Positions 8,849 to 16,985 of a DNA stretch of 64,000 bases are shown piece by piece; positions within the stretch are counted from its first letter, which is position 1; every line of letters starts with the position of its first letter. This stretch comes from DATKPE01 sp035524335 (GTDB lineage Bacteria > Bacteroidota > Ignavibacteria > UBA10030 > SZUA-254). Location of the stretch: NCBI GenBank assembly GCA_035524335.1, contig DATKPE010000023.1, forward strand, positions 8,826 through 72,825, given 5' to 3'. The notes beneath the pieces are model-generated. The model saw only the letters and a list, made by a program, of their open reading frames with translations, did not search any database and had not been told where the DNA came from. Both the position numbers and the translations under genes were made by a program.

Positions 8849-9498
8849 ACGTACTGCTCCTTGTCGGCAAACAGTTCCCTTCGTTCGCGGATACGGAATG
8901 CGGTCCCGCCGTCCGCGTGTCTCATTCCCTGCGGTCTCTGCCAATCGGAAACTCCGACGGCGGCCGCGCGTGCACTGCGAAGCCGGCCGAACGAGAGTTC
9001 TTCCTCCTCCGGCCTGGCAACCTCCTGCGCTACGGCCTTCGGCATCCGTCCTCTTCCCGCCGCGGACGCCAGACCCAGAAGCCTCCGGACAAGTCGCCGC
9101 CTTCGGGCGGGACTCCGGTATGCCATGCCGAAGAACACCAGAAATGTCCCGGCCAGGGCGGTCAGCCCGCTGAATGCCGCAAGCGCCAGCCTGTTGCCGA
9201 ATAGACGGCGAAAAGTCGTCCATACCGATTCTCCCGTTTCAGGAGCAGGCCCCCAGTCTGCAGGATCGACGAGTTCCACCGATCCTATGCCGCTGCGCGA
9301 GATCATCGAGCCGCGGATTTTCCGCGCAACGACCGCTCCGATATCGACGAGGCGGACGCGGCGCGCGGACTGTTCCGGCGTCTGCTGGATCGCGGCCGCG
9401 GCCGGATGCCGGGCGGTCACTACTTCGTAGGTGACCCCGCCGGTCAGCAGTACCGAGCAGGTCAGCAGTATCCAGAGGGCGATCCTTCCATGCATCAT
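8845..9498 (-). CDS. Unknown two-helix membrane protein inside the flagellar operon
   Basis: I do not recognise this 217-residue protein. It has an N-terminal hydrophobic segment ('ALWILLTCSVLLTGGVTYEV'), about 65 residues presumably periplasmic, a second helix ('LALAAFSGLTALAGTFLVFF') near residues 103-125, and an Arg-rich C-terminal tail presumably in the cytoplasm. It overlaps both neighbours by 4 bp in ATGA form: the degenerate kinase upstream and flgF downstream. Translation is therefore probably coupled to both. Context suggests a role in rod assembly or in the adjacent signalling pair, but that is inference. Confidence 0.75.
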   Translation of the reverse strand: MMHGRIALWILLTCSVLLTGGVTYEVVTARHPAAAAIQQTPEQSARRVRLVDIGAVVARKIRGSMISRSGIGSVELVDPADWGPAPETGESVWTTFRRLFGNRLALAAFSGLTALAGTFLVFFGMAYRSPARRRRLVRRLLGLASAAGRGRMPKAVAQEVARPEEEELSFGRLRSARAAAVGVSDWQRPQGMRHADGGTAFRIRERRELFADKEQYV

Positions 9499-10823
9499 GC
9501 GGTCCTCGCTTTCGGCAGATTGATCGTCATTGTGGTGGTATGCCCCTTCTCCCGTTCGATATTGATGGTGCCGCCGAGCAGTGAAAAAAACCTGCGCGCA
9601 TGGAGCAGTCCAAGGTCGGCTTCCTGCCTGCCGCTTGTCTGGAACGGTCTGAATTCCCGGATGCCGAGGTTGCCTTTCATCTCGGCTCCGGCGGCGGAGA
9701 AGGAAACCTGGACGGAGGTCTTTCCGGGCTCGGTCGCAATCGTCACTTTTCCCCCTTTCGGCATCGCATCCCGGGCGCTTGCCAGAAGGCTCAGGAGGAG
9801 ATGCTGAAGGTGATGTTCGTGCCCGGTAACGACCGGCGGTTCGGCCGCGCAGGCTGTTTCTATTTCAATGCCCGCCTCGCTGAACTCCTGGTGAACCGCA
9901 TGGACGAGAGTTTCGATTGCCCGGTTGATCGGTATACTGGCGAGAAGGGGGCTGGCATGGACATCAGCGGCGACTTTCGCCAGATGTTCCGAGACATCCC
10001 GGAGCCGTCCCACCTCCCGCGTGATACTCCAGGCGGTCTTGCCGCTGACCTGGCCGTTCCGGGCCGAGGTGAGCTTCCGGTCGATCGCGTCGAGCGGTTC
10101 CGCCAGATCGCGGTTGACGGCCGTGGCCAATTCTTCCAGCATCGCGAGACGCGCGCCCCGGATCATGCCGGTCAGCGTCTGGACCTGCGCCTCCTCACCC
10201 ATTGCCGGCAGGATGTCGTCGTGCCACCGGTCGATGCCGGCCGCGGCCTGCCGTGCGAGCACCGTGAGGAGCCTGATATCCCGTTCACGGAATTCCAGCC
10301 GGGGTTTTTCCGTATAGACAAGGTAGACCCCTCGTGCCTCGTTTCTGATGTACAAAGGGATGATGACGAAATTCCTGTTGGATCCGGACGGCGAGATGGT
10401 TTCCGGATCGGGAAGTACGACCGACATGCGTTCCGCGATCACCCAGTCGATAATGCCGTTTCCGAGAAGATCGCGGGCCTCCTTTTCGAGGGCGTGCGAT
10501 TTGAGCGCCCGGAATGGAATAAGCTGTTTTGCCATCGGACCGAGAACAAAGAAATTCGAATCGAGGACAGGGACGATCTGGTCTGTCAGATCCATCAGCA
10601 TGCTCACAATCCGTTCCGGGTCGGATGCGGAGCTGACCACTTCAGACAGCTGGTGCATGGCGGCGAGAGCATCCGGGATATCGTTCACCGGGTGCTGGTC
10701 GATGTCGGTCTTGTCGGCATGCCGTCGGAGAGATTCGATCGAATGCTCATATTCCCTGATCGAGGCACCCCTGCCTTTTCCGGAACCGGCGGGAAGGCCG
10801 TCGGGTGTGATCGTGCCGGTCAT
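9495..10823 (-). CDS. GAF domain plus degenerate histidine-kinase-like protein
   Basis: The 442 residues contain a GAF-type sensor domain (about 60-205; 'RNFVIIPLYIRNEARGVYLV', then 'ERDIRLLTVLARQAAAGIDR') followed by a histidine-kinase-like region. The dimerisation helix reads 'LEELATAVNRDLAEPLDAI', where active kinases have an 'AHEINNPL' motif, so the phosphorylatable His is replaced. The ATPase-like part keeps 'LLLSLLASARDAMPKGGKV' but lacks the N-box Asn residues and a recognisable D-x-G-x-G. 'DLGLLHARRFFSLLGGTINI' keeps only a trace of the G2 box. It probably acts as a scaffold or sensor rather than as a kinase. It overlaps both neighbours by 4 bp. Confidence 0.82.
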   Translation of the reverse strand: MTGTITPDGLPAGSGKGRGASIREYEHSIESLRRHADKTDIDQHPVNDIPDALAAMHQLSEVVSSASDPERIVSMLMDLTDQIVPVLDSNFFVLGPMAKQLIPFRALKSHALEKEARDLLGNGIIDWVIAERMSVVLPDPETISPSGSNRNFVIIPLYIRNEARGVYLVYTEKPRLEFRERDIRLLTVLARQAAAGIDRWHDDILPAMGEEAQVQTLTGMIRGARLAMLEELATAVNRDLAEPLDAIDRKLTSARNGQVSGKTAWSITREVGRLRDVSEHLAKVAADVHASPLLASIPINRAIETLVHAVHQEFSEAGIEIETACAAEPPVVTGHEHHLQHLLLSLLASARDAMPKGGKVTIATEPGKTSVQVSFSAAGAEMKGNLGIREFRPFQTSGRQEADLGLLHARRFFSLLGGTINIEREKGHTTTMTINLPKARTA

Positions 10824-11731
10824 AGTGTTCCTCCGTGCCTCATGATCAGATCCTTCGAATGCTGGACGGCATCCTGGAGGACCTCGCTGTAATTCCGTGC
10901 ATACTCCTCGAGCGCTTCATGGCCGTCGAGACCGAGGAGCCTGCACGCCTCATCGTCGCACTCATTACCCCGGTCGAAATCGGCCGGTGCGGGGGAGATC
11001 CTGTTGGCGAGCATATCGGCGCAGTGGGTAAGTGCGGCGAGTTCCGGATTCTTTGCCGCGACGCTCGGCGTATGGTGAAACCTGATCGCTTCCGCGAGAT
11101 GATCGGGGAGGTTCCAGCGTTCTGCGAGCCAGCCGCCGACATCCGCATGCGTGACCCCGAGGACCTGTTCCTCGGCCTCGAGGTACCTGCAGCCGGTGTT
11201 TCTGACCATCTCCCTGACCTCGTGAAAATCCTTGTTGAAGTACCGGTGAAGGACGGTCACCCCCATGTCATGCAGGAGGCCCGCAACGAAGACTTCGCCG
11301 CTGACCCTGTAGCCGAGGTCCTGTGCAAGACGGTGGGCGATACTCCCTGTCGATATCGAATGCTCCCAGAACTGCGTTCCTTCGAACGCCTCATCACCGT
11401 CTTTTTCGATCGAACTGACGAGGGAGATGCCAGTCACAAGCTCCTTGAGAACCTCAAATCCCATGACGATGATCGCGAACTGGACGGTGGAGATCCTCTT
11501 CGGGTATCCGTAGAACGGCGAATTGGCGATTTTGAGCACCTTTGCCGTCAGGGCCTGATCGGCGGAGATGATCTTGCCGAGTTTCGCCGCGCTGGTCCGG
11601 GGGTCGTCGGCCAGATCGGTCACCGTTTTCGCGACGGCAGGGAGCGCCGGGAGCTGAATAATGGTCTTCACTTTTTCCCGTATCCTGTCGCGCGTCATCT
11701 TGCCGCGGGTATGGTCGGTCTCTGCGATCAT
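10820..11731 (-). CDS. HDOD-domain signalling protein
   Basis: A 303-residue protein dominated by an HDOD domain, a catalytically inactive relative of HD phosphohydrolases used in signalling. Visible features are 'IIQLPALPAVAKTVTDLADD', 'IISADQALTAKVLKIANSPF', 'VAGLLHDMGVTVLHRYFNKD' and 'RWNLPDHLAEAIRFHHTP'. The start at 11731 has a GGAAGG ribosome site about 8 bases upstream. A longer start at 11791 would run back into fliA. It lies between fliA and the pseudo-kinase and overlaps the latter by 4 bp, so the two may form a signalling module that acts on flagellar assembly. HDOD proteins occur near flagellar genes elsewhere. Confidence 0.87.
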   Translation of the reverse strand: MIAETDHTRGKMTRDRIREKVKTIIQLPALPAVAKTVTDLADDPRTSAAKLGKIISADQALTAKVLKIANSPFYGYPKRISTVQFAIIVMGFEVLKELVTGISLVSSIEKDGDEAFEGTQFWEHSISTGSIAHRLAQDLGYRVSGEVFVAGLLHDMGVTVLHRYFNKDFHEVREMVRNTGCRYLEAEEQVLGVTHADVGGWLAERWNLPDHLAEAIRFHHTPSVAAKNPELAALTHCADMLANRISPAPADFDRGNECDDEACRLLGLDGHEALEEYARNYSEVLQDAVQHSKDLIMRHGGTL

Positions 11732-11769
11732 TGGCCTGCCTTCCTGTCCTGTCGTTCGTTGTGATTGAT

Positions 11770-12555
11770 TCACTGGAGCACGTCCGCGCATTCATCCCGG
11801 AGCTCGTCGAGCACGGCCGCATGGATCTGACTGATCCGGGACTCACTGATGTCGAGTACGTCCGCGATTTCCGTAAACTTGAGTCCTTCATAATAATGAA
11901 GAACGATCACGAGCCGCTCCCGCCGCGGCAGTTTTGCGATTTCCGCGGCGAGCCGTCGTTTCACTTCCTCGTCCTGGATGCGCTCTTCCGGTTCCGCACC
12001 ATCCCCGGCGGCAAGCTCCTCGACATCCTTGACCACCGGATGCCGGTCGGCCTCCAGGCGAAGGGAATGTCCCTGACGCACGATTGCATAATACTCGTCC
12101 GAGGAAAGCGCATGGTTTTTCGCAAACACCGCCACCGCGGCTTGATCACCGGCGTTATTTTCGAAATGACTGACGACATCGTTCGACACACGCATTTTCC
12201 TGCGGTCGGATCTGGAGACCCGGTCGAGTTTCCTCAATTCATCCTGAATCGTCCCCTGAATCCGGACAGCCGCATAGGTCTCAAATTTGGCCCCCCGGCC
12301 GGGATTGAACCGTTCGATCGCATCCATGAGCCCGAGCATCCCGATCTGCGTCAGATCCTCCCTGTCGAGCGGAGATTTTGCCGTCGCGGGAATTCCCGTG
12401 AATCGCTGGACAACGTATCTGACCAGCGGGGTATAAGCAAGGGCCAGCTGTCCTTTTTCCTCCTCCGACCTGGTCCGTCGGTAGTTGTCCCAGAGAAGCC
12501 CGATCGCGTCGGGCGGACTGTTTTTCTCTTCAGATGCGGCGCGTTTTTCGATCAT
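11770..12555 (-). CDS. fliA: Flagellar RNA polymerase sigma-28 factor FliA
   Basis: FliA directs transcription of late flagellar genes. The 261 residues have the three-region layout of sigma-28: region 2 ('YTPLVRYVVQRF', 'LDREDLTQIGMLGLMDAIER', 'FETYAAVRIQGTIQDELRKL'), a shortened region 3, and region 4 ('LPRRERLVIVLHYYEGLKFT', 'EIADVLDISESRISQIHAAV'). A matching promoter is present upstream of fliC, and its anti-sigma factor FlgM is encoded at 37423-37686. The gene follows flhG and a small membrane gene, the common flhF-flhG-fliA order, and overlaps the small gene by 4 bp. Confidence 0.96.
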   Translation of the reverse strand: MIEKRAASEEKNSPPDAIGLLWDNYRRTRSEEEKGQLALAYTPLVRYVVQRFTGIPATAKSPLDREDLTQIGMLGLMDAIERFNPGRGAKFETYAAVRIQGTIQDELRKLDRVSRSDRRKMRVSNDVVSHFENNAGDQAAVAVFAKNHALSSDEYYAIVRQGHSLRLEADRHPVVKDVEELAAGDGAEPEERIQDEEVKRRLAAEIAKLPRRERLVIVLHYYEGLKFTEIADVLDISESRISQIHAAVLDELRDECADVLQ

Positions 12556-12806
12556 CTGGCTCCGACGGCGCTCCCGTTAGTTTTTTTCTGCTGTACCGGA
12601 CGTTCAACAGGCTGTTCCGCCGGCTTTTTCATCCGTCCCGCCACCAGCAGGGTCGTCACGAGAACAATCACGATAAGGCCGACAACGCTGACCAGGACAA
12701 TGAACGATTTCGTCACCACATCGATCACCGAAAGACTCTGCGAGGCGAAAATGACAATGGCGATGCAGAATGCCAGGAGCGCCATTTCTAGAATTATCCT
12801 AGTCAT
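12552..12806 (-). CDS. Small two-helix membrane protein between flhG and fliA
   Basis: An 84-residue protein with two hydrophobic segments ('IILEMALLAFCIAIVIFASQ' and 'SFIVLVSVVGLIVIVLVTTL') and a short basic, Pro/Gln-rich tail. I do not recognise a family. It overlaps flhG by 8 bp upstream and fliA by 4 bp downstream, so expression of all three is likely coupled. A small membrane gene at this place may tune FliA or FlhG, but the sequence gives no direct clue. Confidence 0.68.
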   Translation of the reverse strand: MTRIILEMALLAFCIAIVIFASQSLSVIDVVTKSFIVLVSVVGLIVIVLVTTLLVAGRMKKPAEQPVERPVQQKKTNGSAVGAR

Positions 12807-13665
12807 TCTGTTCCGCTCCTTCCGCTCCGACCGCCATCACATTTCCCGCAATCTCCCCCGCGACACGCCCCAGCGAATGCGCGGCGGCGCAGTCCGGATA
12901 CCGTATCACGACCGGCTCCTGATCCGCAATCGCCTTCTGCACACAGGAGTCCGCTGGCACGGCGCCGTAATACCGGAGCTTCATGTTCAGAAACCGGTGC
13001 GCCGCCGCTTTCAGTTTTCCGAATGCGTCTTCCCCCTCCCGGAAAGACGGGACATTGTTCACGATGACTCCCGCCGCCGTATCCCGCTTCCGTCCCACGG
13101 CGATCTTGAGCGCGGCATATGCATCGACAATCGCGGTGATCTCGGCGGTCGTCACCACCAACAGTTCATCCGAACCCGCGGCAAATCCTGCCGGACCGGT
13201 CCCGAACCCCGAGGCAGTATCGATAATGACGAAGCGGCACCCGGCTCCCGCCTCAGCAATCTCCGCACACACCCTCGCCTCCTCTTCCGCCGGGATCCTG
13301 TCGGAAGCAATGTCGCCCGATGGTCCCGGCAGAAAGAACAGGTTTGGCCGCGCCTCGACAAGAATATCGGCAGCCCGGGCACTCCCCCGGTAGACGTCGT
13401 CGATACGGTGCTCGGGCGTGATGCCGAGCATCAGATCCAGATTCCCGACATTCGGATCGCCGTCCACCAGCAATACCTGATTTCCCCCGTCCGCCAGCAC
13501 GGCCGCCAGGTTGAGCGCGATGGTGCTCTTGCCCACCCCGCCTTTTCCGCTCATCACCGACACAATGTACGGCCGGCGCCGGACGGCCGGACGTTCCGTC
13601 CGAAGCACCATCTGACGCAGATCCTCCGCCTGATCGGCCACCGCCATCATTTCAGGCATGCGCAA
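12799..13665 (-). CDS. flhG: MinD/ParA-type ATPase FlhG (FleN, YlxH)
   Basis: FlhG controls flagellar number and placement together with FlhF. The 288 residues carry the deviant Walker A 'VMSGKGGVGKSTIALNLAAV' near residue 40, 'VLLVDGDPNVGNLDLMLGI' (switch I region) and 'CRFVIIDTASGFGTG' (Walker B). The C-terminal part contains an amphipathic stretch ('VAGEIAGNVMAVGAEGAEQN') that could be a weak membrane-targeting helix. The stop overlaps the small membrane gene by 8 bp and the start overlaps flhF by 14 bp. Confidence 0.94.
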   Translation of the reverse strand: MRMPEMMAVADQAEDLRQMVLRTERPAVRRRPYIVSVMSGKGGVGKSTIALNLAAVLADGGNQVLLVDGDPNVGNLDLMLGITPEHRIDDVYRGSARAADILVEARPNLFFLPGPSGDIASDRIPAEEEARVCAEIAEAGAGCRFVIIDTASGFGTGPAGFAAGSDELLVVTTAEITAIVDAYAALKIAVGRKRDTAAGVIVNNVPSFREGEDAFGKLKAAAHRFLNMKLRYYGAVPADSCVQKAIADQEPVVIRYPDCAAAHSLGRVAGEIAGNVMAVGAEGAEQND

Positions 13666-14890
13666 GCTCTCCTTCCCACATCAGCGAAGCGATCTGTTCC
13701 GGGTCCGCTTCCAGTATGTCGTAGGGCACCGTCTGCCCGGTCGTCAGGTAGGAAACCGGCGGAGCGGACCCCGCAACGGCGGAAAGAAGCGCCCCGGTCG
13801 TCACCGCCTCGTCGATTTTGGAAAAGATCAGGTTCGTAGGCGACAGCGGCATGAACCTGTCGATGATGTCCCGCAGTGTCTTCCGACCCGATGTGGCGCT
13901 CACCACCAGATGCGTTTCGTCAGGTTCCGCCGCCGCCACCATCTCCCTGAGTTCCCGAAGTTCCTTCTCCTTCCGCTGGCTCCTTCCCACCGTGTCGATG
14001 AACACCACATCGTGCTCTCTGAAGCCGGCGCAGAGCGACCTGACCTCAGCCGGCGACGAGGCGACTTCCATCGGCAGATCGGTGATAGAGGCAAACATCC
14101 GAAGCTGTTCGACCGCGCCGATCCTGTACGTATCGAAGGATATCAGCCCGACCGTCCGGCCGTGCATCAGTTTTTCGATCGCGGAGAGCTTCGCAATTGT
14201 GGTCGTCTTGCCGACGCCGGTCGGCCCTACAAGCGCCACAACTTTCGGACGATTGGAGCGACCCGACGTCGCGACGCCGGTGCGGATTCGCGCCGCGATT
14301 GCCTCCATTATCGCCTGCTCCACTCCGCCCGCCGTGAGCATGCCCAATTCCCCGGTCTTATCCCTGATCCCGTGCACAAGCTCGGCGGCCAGAGCCGGAT
14401 CGACGTCGTTCGCGGCGAGCTTCTCGTAGGCTCCCCGCAGAGATTCCGGGAGAAGCGGAATCTTTGCCGTCCGGAGATGATCCGCGACCTCCCGCATCGT
14501 GGACCGCAGTTCGGCCATTTCCGCTCCGAACAGCCGCTCCTCGCCGCCGGTTCTGCGCAGTCCGGATTCCGCCCGGTTCTCGCCGGCTGGCGTTGCCGGA
14601 TCCCGCCGGTTTCCCGTCATGGGCGGGCGGGGGCGGAAGTCCGTCTTTTCCGCCATCGAAACCATGCGGCTGAGCGACTGCCCGAACGACTCCGTTTCCG
14701 GCCCTCTGCCGGAATCCGCTTCCAGTCCCGCGGTATCCACCGCCGCGGTGATCTCGTAGAGTTCCCGGTTCGCATCGGCAGTCTCCCGGCGGGTTGCGGC
14801 GTGCAGGATGATCGCGTCCTCGCCGAACTCCTTCTTCATCTGATCGGTCACATCGCGCACGGATGGACCCGTAAATTTCTTAATTCGCAT
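13652..14890 (-). CDS. flhF: SRP-like GTPase FlhF
   Basis: FlhF is an SRP-family GTPase that positions the flagellar base. The start at 14890 gives 412 residues beginning 'MRIKKFTGPSVRDVTDQMKK', the usual FlhF N-terminus, with a GGAG ribosome site 7 bases upstream. A variable linker follows. The NG domain from about residue 145 has the P-loop 'ALVGPTGVGKTTTIAKL', 'VGLISFDTYRIGAVEQLRMF', G3 'VVFIDTVGRSQRKE' (Val replaces the usual Ala of DTAGR) and G4 'LIFSKIDEAVTTGALLS'. It overlaps the flhA stop by 11 bp and flhG by 14 bp. Confidence 0.95.
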   Translation of the reverse strand: MRIKKFTGPSVRDVTDQMKKEFGEDAIILHAATRRETADANRELYEITAAVDTAGLEADSGRGPETESFGQSLSRMVSMAEKTDFRPRPPMTGNRRDPATPAGENRAESGLRRTGGEERLFGAEMAELRSTMREVADHLRTAKIPLLPESLRGAYEKLAANDVDPALAAELVHGIRDKTGELGMLTAGGVEQAIMEAIAARIRTGVATSGRSNRPKVVALVGPTGVGKTTTIAKLSAIEKLMHGRTVGLISFDTYRIGAVEQLRMFASITDLPMEVASSPAEVRSLCAGFREHDVVFIDTVGRSQRKEKELRELREMVAAAEPDETHLVVSATSGRKTLRDIIDRFMPLSPTNLIFSKIDEAVTTGALLSAVAGSAPPVSYLTTGQTVPYDILEADPEQIASLMWEGELAHA

Positions 14891-16979
14891 TGCTGGGCTC
14901 CAGTTTTCCGACAAACTCTATTTCGGCCTCGGCCGGCAGTTCGGTATAGGAGAGAACCGCAACATCCGGAAACGCCGTGTGGATGAGACGGTAAAAGTAC
15001 GGCCGTACCGTCGCGGCACAGACGATGACCGCTCTGTATCCCGCGGCGGCCGCGGTGCGGATATTTTCGGTGAGCGTCTCATGGATGCCCCTGACCGTTT
15101 CCGGAGAGAGACCGAGGCTCGGACTGTTCTCCCTCTGGTTCTGGAGGGCGGCCGAAAGCTGTTGTTCGAGGCGCGGATCCATGGCTATGGCGTGAATGAG
15201 CCTGTTCTCATCCTGGTAGATCCGCGCGATCGTCTCGGAGAGCGAGTGCCTGACATATTCCGTCAGAACATCGACATTTTTGGTGACGCGGGAATAATCG
15301 GCGAGCGACTCCAGAATTGTGACCAGGTCGCGGACCGGCACGCCCTCCCGCAGGAGGTTCTGCAGAACCTTCTGGATCGTCCCGGTGGGGAGGACCTCCG
15401 GCGTCAGCTCGTCCACAACGGCGGGATAATCCTTTTTGAGATTGTCGATCAGTTTTTTCGTGTCCTGACGGCCGAGGATCTTGTCCGCATTTTTCCTCAG
15501 AACTTCCTGGATATGGGTGGATATCACTGTCGAAGGTTCAACGACGGTGTATCCCGCAATTTCGGCGCGTTCCCGCTCTGCGCCGGTGATCCAGACGGCC
15601 GGAAAACCGAATGTCGGGTCATGAACGGACGTGCCTTTCAGTTCGGCCGTCGCCCGCCCGGAATTGATCGCAAGGTAGTGGCCCATTTTCAGCCGGTCGC
15701 TCGAGACCACATTCCCCCGGATCTTGATCACGTACTGGTTCGGCTCCAACTGCAGATTATCGCGCACCCGTATCGGCGGAATGATGATGCCGAGGTCGAG
15801 TGCCACCTGTTTGCGGATGTTCGTGATGCGGGTGAAGAGGTCGCCTCCCTGCGACTCGTCGACCAGCGAGATGAGGGAGTAGCCGATTTCCAGTTCGAGC
15901 GCATCGACCTGGAGGTAGTCCTGGATGTTTTCCTGCCGCGGAGCCGCATCCGCCTCCACAGGTGCCGGACGGGCGACGGCATTCTTCTGATCCCGGAAGG
16001 TGACATATCCGACGCTCCCCGTCAGCCCCGAGAGCATGAGGAACGGAATCATCGGAAGTCCGGGAACGATCGCGAAGAGCATCAGCGCTCCGGAGGCGAT
16101 GAGAAGCGCCTTCGGCCTGCCAAGGAGCTGGGTTTTCAGCTCGACATCCAGCGGCCGTCCCGACGTGCTTCTGGTGACGATCAGACCGGCGGCCGTCGCG
16201 ACAATCAGGGCCGGAATCTGGGTCACAAGACCTTCACCCACGGTCAGGAGGGTATAGGTCCGGAGAGCGTCGGTAAACGACAGTCCGCGCTGTGCGACCC
16301 CGATGATGAATCCGCCCAGGATATTGACGAGGTTGATGAGAAGGCCGGCAATCGCGTCGCCCTTGACAAACTTGCTCGCGCCGTCCATGGCGCCGTAGAA
16401 TTCGGCTTCGCGGGCAATCTGGGCGCGCCGTTCCCGCGCCTCGCGCTCGGTGATCAGCCCTGCGTTCAGATCGGCGTCGATCGCCATCTGCTTGCCCGGC
16501 ATGGCGTCGAGGGTAAACCGGGCCGCGACCTCGGCGATTCTTCCCGCACCCTTGACGATGACCACGAACTGGATGATGATCAGGATCAGGAAGATCACGA
16601 ACCCGACGGTATAATTCCCCTTGACGACGAACGAGCCGAATGCGCTGATCACCTCGCCGGCATACCCCTCGCCCAGAATAAGCCGGGTCGAGGCGACATT
16701 GAGCGAGAGACGGAAAATGGTCAGCATCAGAAGCAGTCCCGGAAACACCGACAATTCGAGCGGTTCGGTGATATACATCGACACCATGAGAATCAGGATG
16801 GCCATGGTGATGTTGACCGCCAGGAGAAGGTCCAGCATCACCGGTGGAAGCGGAACGATCATGAGCGCCAGAATCATGATGACCCCGGCCGCGAGCGTGA
16901 TATCGCTGTTGCGCCCGAGCGTCCTCCGGATCGCTCCCCCGATAAAACCGCCCGCCCTGTGTGCCAGCGCCGCTTCCAT
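14880..16979 (-). CDS. flhA: Flagellar export gate protein FlhA
   Basis: FlhA is the large export-gate subunit that binds chaperone-substrate complexes. The 699 residues show about eight N-terminal membrane helices up to residue about 310, the FHIPEP signature region ('VVKGAGRIAEVAARFTLDAM', 'PGKQMAIDADLNAGLITERE') between helices, and a cytoplasmic domain from about 335 onward ('EIGYSLISLVDESQGGDLFT', 'LADYSRVTKNVDVLTEYVRH'). Length is typical. It is followed by flhF and preceded 6 bp upstream by flhB. Confidence 0.97.
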   Translation of the reverse strand: MEAALAHRAGGFIGGAIRRTLGRNSDITLAAGVIMILALMIVPLPPVMLDLLLAVNITMAILILMVSMYITEPLELSVFPGLLLMLTIFRLSLNVASTRLILGEGYAGEVISAFGSFVVKGNYTVGFVIFLILIIIQFVVIVKGAGRIAEVAARFTLDAMPGKQMAIDADLNAGLITEREARERRAQIAREAEFYGAMDGASKFVKGDAIAGLLINLVNILGGFIIGVAQRGLSFTDALRTYTLLTVGEGLVTQIPALIVATAAGLIVTRSTSGRPLDVELKTQLLGRPKALLIASGALMLFAIVPGLPMIPFLMLSGLTGSVGYVTFRDQKNAVARPAPVEADAAPRQENIQDYLQVDALELEIGYSLISLVDESQGGDLFTRITNIRKQVALDLGIIIPPIRVRDNLQLEPNQYVIKIRGNVVSSDRLKMGHYLAINSGRATAELKGTSVHDPTFGFPAVWITGAERERAEIAGYTVVEPSTVISTHIQEVLRKNADKILGRQDTKKLIDNLKKDYPAVVDELTPEVLPTGTIQKVLQNLLREGVPVRDLVTILESLADYSRVTKNVDVLTEYVRHSLSETIARIYQDENRLIHAIAMDPRLEQQLSAALQNQRENSPSLGLSPETVRGIHETLTENIRTAAAAGYRAVIVCAATVRPYFYRLIHTAFPDVAVLSYTELPAEAEIEFVGKLEPSNAN

Positions 16980-16985
16980 GATCCC

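Noticed and set aside
8849..9223. Extension of the flgF frame by 125 codons upstream
   Set aside because: The extra residues are Arg/Gly-rich with no rod-protein character and lie fully inside the overlapping membrane-protein gene. FlgF homology starts at 8848.
11732..11791. Longer start for the HDOD protein at 11791
   Set aside because: It would overlap fliA by 22 bp, whereas 11731 has a good ribosome site and precedes the conserved region.
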